Below, one piece after another: positions 1 to 5,029 of a DNA stretch of 5,029 bases (positions within the stretch are counted from its first letter, which is position 1; each line of letters opens with the position of its first letter). This stretch comes from Bacteroidota bacterium (GTDB taxonomy: Bacteria; Bacteroidota; Bacteroidia; B-17B0; Aurantibacillaceae). A program made the translations under genes and the position numbers. The notes below the pieces were generated by a model. That model saw only the letters and a list, made by a program, of their open reading frames with translations, was not told where the DNA came from and did no database searches. The stretch is from NCBI GenBank assembly GCA_025360565.1, contig JANYBY010000108.1:1-5029 (forward strand), given 5' to 3'.

Positions 1-1104
1 ATTGATACCGGGTTTATGGTCTTTAATTTTGAGACCTATCCCAATCTCTGCAAATTATTTGATGAAATAAAAGCGCCGGTAAAAAAAACCGATATGTCGT
101 TCAGTGTTCAGCATCTTCCTTCTAAATTAGAATATAGCGGATCAGGAATAAAAGGCCTATTTGCACAGCGAAAGAATATTTTTAATATAAAGTACATTAA
201 AATGTTGCTGCAGATTTCGCACTTTAATAAAGAGAGTTTAAAAATACTGGATGATCCTAAATACGCTAATTACACAATTGAGCAATATATAAAAGAGTTT
301 GATTTTGGCGAAGACATGTTGTGGAAGTTTCTGGTACCAATGAGTTCGGCTGTTTGGAGCACACCAATGGAAAAAATGCTTGATTTTCCGGCACAAACAT
401 TGATCCGTTTTTTTTATAATCATGGATTTTTAGGTTTAGACACACAACACCAATGGTACACATTAGAAAACGGATCCCAAGCATACAGAGAAATTTTGAT
501 CAAACCATTTAAAGATAAGATCCATTTAAATAAAAAAGTGGTTTCCGTAAAACGTGGCATTAATAAAGCTGTTATTTTTTTTGAAGATGGAACATTTAAA
601 GAATTTGATAAAGTTATTTTCGCAAGTCATGCCGATCAAACATTACGAATGCTTGAGAAGCCCTCAGAAGAAGAAAAAAAACTACTCTCACCATTTAAAT
701 ACCATCTAAACAAGGCAACTGTGCATAGCGACGAAAGCATCATGCCAAAAAAAAAATCGGCATGGAGTAGTTGGAATTACAGGATAGAAGAACGAAACGG
801 GGTGCAGATCCCAACAACCATTTATTGGATGAACCGTTTACAGGGCGTTTCAAAAACTAAAAATTATTTTGTGTCAATTAACGCCTTACAGGGCAGCATA
901 GATAAAACAAAAATTATAAGTGAGATAGATTACGAACACCCACTGTTTGACCTTCCGGCGATCAATGCTCAAAAAGAATTACATACATTGAACCAAAGCG
1001 GCCCGTTTTATTTTTGTGGAAGTTATTATAATTATGGCTTTCACGAAGACGCTTATGCGAGCGCCGTGGAACTGTGTCAACATTTACTACGAAGTACGAA
1101 TTGA
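1..1104 (+). CDS. FAD-dependent amine-oxidase-like flavoprotein (COG2907-type NAD/FAD-binding protein), 5' partial
   Basis: This is the C-terminal part of a flavoprotein of the amine oxidase/phytoene desaturase fold, of the type encoded beside DUF1365 and CFA-synthase genes. The frame is open from base 1 and reads IDTGFMVFN, which matches the conserved 'DTGF-V-N--TYPNL' segment following the N-terminal Rossmann region. The GxGxxG dinucleotide-binding motif and roughly 50 residues therefore lie upstream of the window, and the Met at base 16 is internal. The 367 visible residues include a DMSFSV segment (near 31-36) and the C-terminal FAD-contacting motif CGSYYNYGFHED (about 339-350). Such proteins probably oxidise or desaturate a lipid-linked substrate, but the substrate is unknown. 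The last residues, RSTN and the TGA stop, are encoded by the left repeat of the adjacent cassette, so the native C-terminus may have differed slightly. Family assignment is firm; the reaction is inferred from context. Confidence 0.9.
   Translation: MDTGFMVFNFETYPNLCKLFDEIKAPVKKTDMSFSVQHLPSKLEYSGSGIKGLFAQRKNIFNIKYIKMLLQISHFNKESLKILDDPKYANYTIEQYIKEFDFGEDMLWKFLVPMSSAVWSTPMEKMLDFPAQTLIRFFYNHGFLGLDTQHQWYTLENGSQAYREILIKPFKDKIHLNKKVVSVKRGINKAVIFFEDGTFKEFDKVIFASHADQTLRMLEKPSEEEKKLLSPFKYHLNKATVHSDESIMPKKKSAWSSWNYRIEERNGVQIPTTIYWMNRLQGVSKTKNYFVSINALQGSIDKTKIISEIDYEHPLFDLPAINAQKELHTLNQSGPFYFCGSYYNYGFHEDAYASAVELCQHLLRSTN
1088..1101 (+). repeat. Left inverted repeat of the GxxExxY cassette
   Basis: The sequence tacgaagtacgaat contains aagtacgaat (1092-1101), the exact reverse complement of attcgtactt in both right-hand repeats (1613-1622 and 1694-1703). 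Allowing a 3-base gap, the match extends to tacgaa(taa)gtacgaat. It overlaps the 3' end of the flavoprotein gene and supplies the sequence of its final codons; the stop follows at 1102-1104. Ten bases is short for an AT-rich genome, but position and orientation relative to the right repeats make chance less likely. Confidence 0.55.
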
Positions 1105-1189
1105 TCCTAATGTACAAATCTGTACGCTAAACGAGATATTTTTTCACTTTTCAAATCGAATTACTAATTTTATAAGCTATTATTATTCA

Positions 1190-1585
1190 ATGGAAACCAA
1201 ACTTCAAAGGAACGATTTAGTTTATCCTGAACTTAGCTATAGAATCGTAGGCTGTGCATATGAAGTTTTTAACGAACTTGGATTTGGGCACGCTGAAAAA
1301 TTCTATCAAAAAGCCATGGCAATTGCTTTGAAAAACAATGGACTTACTTTTAAAGAACAATTTTACGGGCCATTGAAGTTTCAAAACGAGGTAGTTGGAA
1401 AACTTTTTTTCGATTTTCTGGTAGAAGAGAAGATTGTTGTGGAAATAAAGAAGAATCTTTTTTATTCTAAAACTAATATTGACCAGGTAAATGAATATTT
1501 ACGAAGTAACAAGATAAAACTTGCCATTTTGATCAATTTTACTCAAAAAGGAGTAGTGTTTAAGCGTCTACTTAACATCCAGTAA
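1190..1585 (+). CDS. GxxExxY family protein (PDDEXK_3-like)
   Basis: A 131-residue protein of the GxxExxY family (TIGR04256, related to the PDDEXK_3 nuclease-like fold). The signature is G33-x-x-E36-x-x-Y39 within LGFGHAEKFYQ. A PD-(D/E)xK-like core follows: D75 in FFDFLVEE, then E85-I-K87 in VVEIK. The typical end has Q99 in DQVNEYL and ILINF at 113-117. Length fits the family. The frame is open back to an ATG at 1016, but that start would add 58 unconserved residues overlapping the flavoprotein gene. The ATG at 1190 begins just before the conserved N-terminal helix (YPELSYRIVGCAYEVFNELG) and is preferred. The core residues are intact, so it is not visibly broken. Biological function is not established for the family; nuclease activity is only suggested by the fold. 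It has no obvious functional link to the lipid genes around it and looks inserted between them. Confidence 0.9.
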   Translation: METKLQRNDLVYPELSYRIVGCAYEVFNELGFGHAEKFYQKAMAIALKNNGLTFKEQFYGPLKFQNEVVGKLFFDFLVEEKIVVEIKKNLFYSKTNIDQVNEYLRSNKIKLAILINFTQKGVVFKRLLNIQ

Positions 1586-1636
1586 CACGCCTTCTTCGTT
1601 CTTGATTCGTATATTCGTACTTATTCGTAATTCGTA
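1574..1636 (+). repeat. Right-hand cassette repeat, copy 1
   Basis: The 34 bases 1603-1636 (tgattcgtatattcgtac and the next 16 bases) are identical to 1684-1717, exactly 81 bases downstream. Similarity extends leftwards at lower identity: 1571-1602 matches 1652-1683 at 22 of 32 positions, starting with a shared aacatcca (1574-1581). The core contains TTCGTA four times. It begins 17 bases after the stop of the GxxExxY gene. Confidence 0.85.
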
Positions 1637-1654
1637 GAAATTGAGCCCCTGTTC

Positions 1655-1717
1655 AACATCCAATAACGCATCTGGTTCATTCCTGATTCGTATATTCGTA
1701 CTTATTCGTAATTCGTA
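1655..1717 (+). repeat. Right-hand cassette repeat, copy 2, abutting the DUF1365 start codon
   Basis: This is the second copy of the 81-base-period tandem repeat, with its perfect 34-base core at 1684-1717. The last base of the core is directly followed by the ATG of the DUF1365 gene at 1718. The core carries an in-frame TAA at 1709-1711 and has no purine-rich Shine-Dalgarno sequence. Its attcgtactt (1694-1703) is the inverted partner of the left repeat at 1092-1101. Confidence 0.85.
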
Positions 1718-2512
1718 ATGAATAGTTGCCTATATAAAGCCACAATAATGCACAACCGTTTGGCACCAAGGCCTCACAGGTTTAATTACAACGTCTTTAT
1801 GTTTTATATTGATCTGGATGAATTAGATCTTTTACCGAAACAGTTCTTCATGATCAGCCGCAATAAATTTAATTTTTTTTCGTTTAAAGATTCCGAACAT
1901 TTACAGCTGCCCATTGAAGCACCGAACAGATCTAAAACTACAAAACAACATATAATTGAGTATTTGAAACAAAACGGCTTTAATTATACGAATGAAAAAA
2001 TAATGCTCCTCACCAACTTAAATATTTTAGGTTATAATTTTAATCCCGTCTCCTTTTATTATGTAATGGATGATGGCAACGTACCACTTTGCTGCGTAGC
2101 GGAGGTAAGCAATACCTTCCGGGAAATGAAGCCGTATTTTTTGGGAAAAGACCAATTAGCGGATAATAAATTTCATTTAAATACTAAAAAATACTTTTAT
2201 GTTTCTCCCTTCATTGATCACGATACGAATTTTGATTTTAATCTTGCTGTTCCCCGCGAAAAATTAAACATTCGCATTGATGATTATAAAAATGAAGAAC
2301 GTTTTTTTATCAGCACGTTAACGGGAATTAAAAAACCCTTAACGAATTTAAATTTATTAAAATATAGCATCCGTTTTCCATTTTTAACCTTAAGAATTAT
2401 TGCGTTAATTCATTGGAATGCAATATTGCTATGGTTAAAAAAAATTCCCTTTCATAAAAAAGCCAAAAACGACGATTTACAAAGGGACGTTTACCGAAAA
2501 AAATCGGTTTAA
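1718..2512 (+). CDS. DUF1365 family protein
   Basis: A 264-residue DUF1365 protein (COG3496), close to the usual family length. Conserved blocks appear in order: SCLYKATIMHNRLAPRPHRF (3-22), SRNKFNFFSFKD (47-58), LNILGYNFNPVSFYY (101-115), EVSNTFRE (129-136) and YVSPFIDHD (161-169). The C-terminal part (about 216-240) is hydrophobic and may associate with the membrane. In the usual F-H-V-S-P-F block the His is replaced by Tyr161. The family has no established reaction. It is nearly always encoded beside a flavoprotein and a CFA-synthase-like methyltransferase, as here, so a role in modifying phospholipid acyl chains is inferred. The start is well fixed: family similarity begins at residue 3 and an in-frame TAA lies two codons upstream. 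The 5' flank is entirely repeat sequence, so its translation signal comes from the cassette. Confidence 0.93.
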   Translation: MNSCLYKATIMHNRLAPRPHRFNYNVFMFYIDLDELDLLPKQFFMISRNKFNFFSFKDSEHLQLPIEAPNRSKTTKQHIIEYLKQNGFNYTNEKIMLLTNLNILGYNFNPVSFYYVMDDGNVPLCCVAEVSNTFREMKPYFLGKDQLADNKFHLNTKKYFYVSPFIDHDTNFDFNLAVPREKLNIRIDDYKNEERFFISTLTGIKKPLTNLNLLKYSIRFPFLTLRIIALIHWNAILLWLKKIPFHKKAKNDDLQRDVYRKKSV

Positions 2513-2582
2513 AGTTAAAAATATTCCATTGTTTGGGCGCTTAGCGTGTTTAAAACTAAAATCCAAAATATTGGTAAATTCG

Positions 2583-2590
2583 TATATTAG
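2583..2590 (+). promoter_or_regulatory. Possible Bacteroidota -7 promoter element before the methyltransferase gene
   Basis: TATATTAG, in the context cgtatattagcaa, matches the Bacteroidota -7 consensus TAnnTTTG at five of the six specified positions and lies 14 bases before the ATG at 2605. No convincing -33 TTG was found about 19 bases upstream, so support is weak. The 92-base gap between the DUF1365 and methyltransferase genes is the largest in the lipid-gene block outside the cassette and is the natural place for a secondary promoter. Confidence 0.3.
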
Positions 2591-2604
2591 CAACTGATTA
2601 CTCA

Positions 2605-3843
2605 ATGCCAACCGCGGTAAGAATAGCAAGCAGATCCGGCTTTTACGAAAAGCTCATCCTGAACATGTTCGCCAAAATGCAGCTTGGTACGTTAAATCTT
2701 TTTTTGCCCAGTGGAGAATCAATTGTTTTTGGAAACGGACAAGGCAATATTACTGCGCATATCGAAATAAAAAACAATTCCTTTTTTAAACGTTGTGTGC
2801 TATTCGGCGATATTGGTTTTGGCGAAGCCTATGTAGAGGGCGATTGGGACACCGACAATATTACCAACGTAATTAAATGGTTTTTATTGAACATTGAAAA
2901 CGCGCCTTCTATTTCGGGGAGTAAAACAAAAAGTTTAGGACTTAATATTTTAAAATTGTTCAATAAGATCAGGCACTCAAAGAACAATAATAGCATAAAC
3001 GGCTCACGAAAAAACATTTCAGAACATTACGATTTGAACAACGATTTTTTTGCGTTATTTCTTGATTCAACCATGACCTACTCTTCGGCATATTTTAAGG
3101 AAGAGAATATGACCTTAGAACAAGCGCAATTAGCAAAATACGAGAGGTTGTGTAAACAGCTTCGGCTAAAAGAAAGCGACCATGTGCTTGAAATAGGCAG
3201 TGGCTGGGGCGGAAACGCGATCTATATTGCAAGAAATTACGGCTGTAAAGTAACAACAGTCACCATTTCGCAAGAACAATTTAAAAAAGCACAAGAAACT
3301 GTTACACACGAAAAATTACAGGATAAAATTACGGTTGTTTTAAAAGACTACCGTTTACTCGAAGGCAAATTCGATAAAATTGTATCCATAGAAATGTTAG
3401 AAGCGGTTGGTGCCGAATTTTACGATACGTATTTTAAAAAATGTTCTGATCTGTTAAAAGAAAATGGCATTTTTGCTTTACAAGTGATCACTTGCCCCGA
3501 CCCTTTATTCGAAAGTTTTAAAAATGGCGTTGATTGGATCCAAAAATATATTTTTCCGGGCTCTATACTCCCCTCGGTTGCCGCAATAAATGCATCTATA
3601 AATAAAACAAGTGATTTTACCTTGTTAGATCTAAAAGACATTGGATTAGATTACGCAACCACTTTAAATATTTGGCATAAGGAATTTAACAGCCGTTTAA
3701 CCGAAGTGAAAAAACTTGGCTTTGATGATCATTTTATTCGAAAATGGAATTATTATTTATGCTATTGCGAAGCCGCATTTGATATGCGCCATATTAATGT
3801 AATGCAAATGGTGTATTCTATGCCGAATAATACGGAGAGGTAA
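2605..3843 (+). CDS. Cyclopropane-fatty-acyl-phospholipid synthase family SAM-dependent methyltransferase
   Basis: A 412-residue protein of the CFA synthase/mycolic-acid methyltransferase family (COG2230). These enzymes use S-adenosylmethionine to add a C1 unit to double bonds of phospholipid acyl chains at the membrane. An N-terminal lipid-associated region (about 25-100) has FGDIGFGEAYVEGDWDT. The catalytic part follows: EHYDLNNDFF (140-149), the MTYSSAYF loop (157-164), the SAM-binding VLEIGSGWGG (194-203), VSIEMLEAVG (260-269), YIFPGSILPS (315-324) and LDYATTLNIW (348-357). Compared with E. coli Cfa, Glu239 and Tyr317 are kept as E266 and Y350, but Cys139 is Ser161 and His266 is Gln293. 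This residue pattern, from memory, is shared by the homologues that travel with DUF1365 and the flavoprotein. A pipeline would call it cfa; I leave the symbol empty because the product may be a methylated or further modified chain rather than a cyclopropane. Confidence 0.93.
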   Translation: MPTAVRIASRSGFYEKLILNMFAKMQLGTLNLFLPSGESIVFGNGQGNITAHIEIKNNSFFKRCVLFGDIGFGEAYVEGDWDTDNITNVIKWFLLNIENAPSISGSKTKSLGLNILKLFNKIRHSKNNNSINGSRKNISEHYDLNNDFFALFLDSTMTYSSAYFKEENMTLEQAQLAKYERLCKQLRLKESDHVLEIGSGWGGNAIYIARNYGCKVTTVTISQEQFKKAQETVTHEKLQDKITVVLKDYRLLEGKFDKIVSIEMLEAVGAEFYDTYFKKCSDLLKENGIFALQVITCPDPLFESFKNGVDWIQKYIFPGSILPSVAAINASINKTSDFTLLDLKDIGLDYATTLNIWHKEFNSRLTEVKKLGFDDHFIRKWNYYLCYCEAAFDMRHINVMQMVYSMPNNTER

Positions 3844-3857
3844 TTTCTGGAAAAATC

Positions 3858-4526
3858 ATGAAGCGTTTTATCCTATTTGCTTTTTTATTTTCCTTATTCA
3901 ATTTCACAAAAGCTCAATACTTTGTGGGTAAAATAATTTATTCCGTTTCTTATCATAACAATAAAACTAAAAAAGCTGACACTTCTTTGTCGTTAGGACT
4001 AGGTAGTGAGGAAACGTTTTATATAAAAAATGGAGATTACTTAATTAAAGGGAACGGATCTTCGAAAGAATGGTCTTTATATAAAAGTTCGACGAACAGG
4101 ATTTACGAAAAATACAGCCGTAATGATACAGTATACGCTATCGACGCAGGTATAAATAACAATACTATTCGTTATAAATATCATTATAAAAATGTAACGA
4201 GCAAAAAAAGTGAAGATACGATTAAGGGTAAAATCAAATGGATTGAGCTACATGATAGGGAATATGTATTTGATACTGAAAACGGGGTGGAGTATTTTTA
4301 CTATTTCAAAAAGTATAAGATAAACGCCAAATTATTCTCTCAGCATAAATATTGGCACTGGGGCGATTTTGTAACCCTCTCGAATAGCATTCCTCATATC
4401 ATCATCTTCCAGGTTGACGGGTATACCTGTGAGAAGATGGCCTATGACGATTTTATTTCTGAGAAGCTCGATGATAGTCTGTTTGATCTACCAAAGAACT
4501 TATTAATTAAAGAAAAGAAATTATAA
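3858..4526 (+). CDS. Secreted protein of unknown function
   Basis: A 222-residue protein I do not recognise. It has a clear Sec signal peptide: MKR, a hydrophobic stretch (residues 4-15) and FTKA|QYF, with likely cleavage after Ala19, so it is probably periplasmic or surface-exposed. There is no lipobox Cys at the junction. The mature part is rich in aromatic and charged residues and alternating strand-like segments (GKIIYSVSYH, EYVFDTENGVEYFYYF), suggesting a beta-rich fold. Opening 'F-GKI-YSVSY' and closing 'DDSLFDLPKNL' segments recall Bacteroidota GLPGLI/DUF4412-like secreted proteins, but this is only a resemblance. It starts 14 bases after the methyltransferase stop on the same strand, so co-transcription is likely and a role connected with modified envelope lipids is possible but unproven. 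Its stop lies 2 bases from the convergent transporter gene. Confidence 0.8.
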   Translation: MKRFILFAFLFSLFNFTKAQYFVGKIIYSVSYHNNKTKKADTSLSLGLGSEETFYIKNGDYLIKGNGSSKEWSLYKSSTNRIYEKYSRNDTVYAIDAGINNNTIRYKYHYKNVTSKKSEDTIKGKIKWIELHDREYVFDTENGVEYFYYFKKYKINAKLFSQHKYWHWGDFVTLSNSIPHIIIFQVDGYTCEKMAYDDFISEKLDDSLFDLPKNLLIKEKKL

Positions 4527-4528
4527 AC

Positions 4529-5029
4529 TTAGGTTTTGTGTTCCTTAAACCTCGTAAAAATTATAGCCGCCAGCAAACACAATCCGCAGCCCAATAAGCC
4601 GTTAAGCCTTACTCCAAAATCATTACCTACATCTTTTCCATACAACAAAAACATAGCGAATAAAGCAATGCCAATAGTTTGCGCCACTTTTACAAAAAAA
4701 TATCTTACGGCAAAATAAATGGCTTCTTTATTTTGTTTTGTTTCAAGACTATCCTTTTCAATTATTTCGGCTAAAATAGCATTTGGCAAAATATTTAAAG
4801 AAGCAAGGGGAATTGCGGCCAAAGCTATTAAAGAATAAATTTGCACTTCCGCACCAACAGGAAATTTTCCCAATAAAAATATCCCGAAAAAAATAAACCC
4901 AAGTAAGAGCAAGGATATTAAAACGATCTTTTTCTTTCCTATTTTTTTTGCCGCCCAATTGGTAACAGGGTAAAACAAAAATGAGACCAAAACCATAGTG
5001 ATCATCAATTTATTGCCAATGCTTTCGGG
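4529..5029 (-). CDS. MFS transporter, MFS_2/GPH (MelB-like) type, 5' partial
   Basis: This is the C-terminal 166 residues of a membrane transporter whose N-terminal half lies beyond the right edge. The frame stays open to base 5029 (PESIGNK precedes the TTG/ATG codons near 5003-5008), so those are internal, not starts. Five hydrophobic segments are visible, at about residues 8-26, 35-53, 64-88, 110-130 and 140-159, corresponding to the last helices of a 12-helix MFS protein. A basic loop AAKKIGKKK (26-34) sits between the first two. The stretch LPNAILAEIIEKD, followed by NKEAIYFAVRYFFVK, matches the MFS_2 family pattern 'lP-a--a-iID-d----g-R-eg-yfa----f-K'. The substrate cannot be told from this part; the family includes sugar:cation symporters and lysolipid transporters. 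Its position next to lipid-modifying genes makes a lipid-related role conceivable, but that is speculation. It is transcribed towards the lipid genes. Confidence 0.85.
   Translation of the reverse strand, partial: PESIGNKLMITMVLVSFLFYPVTNWAAKKIGKKKIVLISLLLLGFIFFGIFLLGKFPVGAEVQIYSLIALAAIPLASLNILPNAILAEIIEKDSLETKQNKEAIYFAVRYFFVKVAQTIGIALFAMFLLYGKDVGNDFGVRLNGLLGCGLCLLAAIIFTRFKEHKT

Larger units (their letters stand above)
1088..1717 (+). mobile_element. Candidate inverted-repeat-bounded GxxExxY cassette (non-autonomous)
   Basis: The roughly 630-bp segment starts with a TACGAA-type repeat inside the end of the flavoprotein gene and ends with inverted-orientation attcgta repeats immediately before the DUF1365 ATG. 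It contains one gene, the GxxExxY protein at 1190-1585, an 85-base leader and a 132-base repeat-rich tail. No transposase is encoded, so any mobility would need help from elsewhere. GxxExxY genes are commonly scattered in Bacteroidota genomes, and an otherwise familiar flavoprotein-DUF1365-methyltransferase order is interrupted here. No target-site duplication could be identified. The leader contains a small perfect stem, gtaca-aatc-tgtac (1112-1125), of unknown meaning. That the cassette is a mobile unit is inference; the repeats and the interrupted gene order are seen directly. Confidence 0.45.

Noticed and set aside
1112..1125. Small hairpin gtaca-aatc-tgtac after the flavoprotein stop, as an intrinsic terminator
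   Set aside because: The stem is only 5 bp, AT-rich and has no T-tract directly after it. It is too weak to call a terminator and is noted only as part of the cassette leader.
1137..1144. TATTTTTT as a -7 promoter element for the GxxExxY gene
   Set aside because: It resembles TAnnTTTG, but no TTG lies at the expected -33 spacing and such T-runs are common in this AT-rich sequence.
1016..1189. A longer GxxExxY reading frame starting at ATG 1016
   Set aside because: The extra 58 codons overlap the flavoprotein gene and cross the left repeat, and they carry no family similarity. The conserved domain begins just after the ATG at 1190.
1571..1717. CRISPR array
   Set aside because: There are only two repeat copies, the repeat is made of simple TTCGTA units, the 'spacer' is partly similar to the matching flank, and no cas gene is present.
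4536..4718. 60-codon plus-strand reading frame, and similar short frames opposite the main genes
   Set aside because: They lie antisense to well-supported coding sequence, show no recognisable motifs, and are explained as chance open frames.

Overview
The window looks like chromosomal DNA from a member of the Bacteroidota. It is AT-rich, genes start without clear Shine-Dalgarno sequences, one secreted protein has a typical 'KA|Q' signal-peptide junction, and a GxxExxY-family gene sits among 'attcgta' repeats. I cannot place it at genus level from sequence alone.

Layout on the plus strand: (1) 1-1104, the C-terminal ~367 residues of an FAD-dependent amine-oxidase-like flavoprotein whose N-terminus lies before the window; (2) 1088-1717, a probable inserted cassette holding a 131-residue GxxExxY/PDDEXK_3-like gene (1190-1585), with one inverted repeat on the left and two tandem copies of a 34-bp repeat on the right; (3) 1718-2512, a DUF1365 protein; (4) 2605-3843, a SAM-dependent methyltransferase of the cyclopropane-fatty-acid synthase family; (5) 3858-4526, a secreted protein of unknown function. 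On the minus strand, 4529-5029 holds the C-terminal part of an MFS_2/GPH-type transporter, convergent with the secreted protein gene and 2 bp from it.

Flavoprotein, DUF1365 and CFA-synthase-like methyltransferase form a trio often found together in bacteria and thought to modify acyl chains of existing membrane phospholipids. The methyltransferase here has Ser and Gln where the E. coli CFA synthase has its bicarbonate-site Cys139 and His266, so its product may not be a plain cyclopropane. The secreted protein follows by 14 bp and is probably co-transcribed.

The most unusual structure is the GxxExxY cassette. It occupies almost exactly the intergenic space between the flavoprotein and DUF1365 genes. 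Its left repeat encodes the last residues and stop codon of the flavoprotein, and its right repeat ends at the base before the DUF1365 ATG. No RNA genes, CRISPR arrays, transposase genes or convincing intrinsic terminators were seen. No gene-free stretch exceeds 132 bases.
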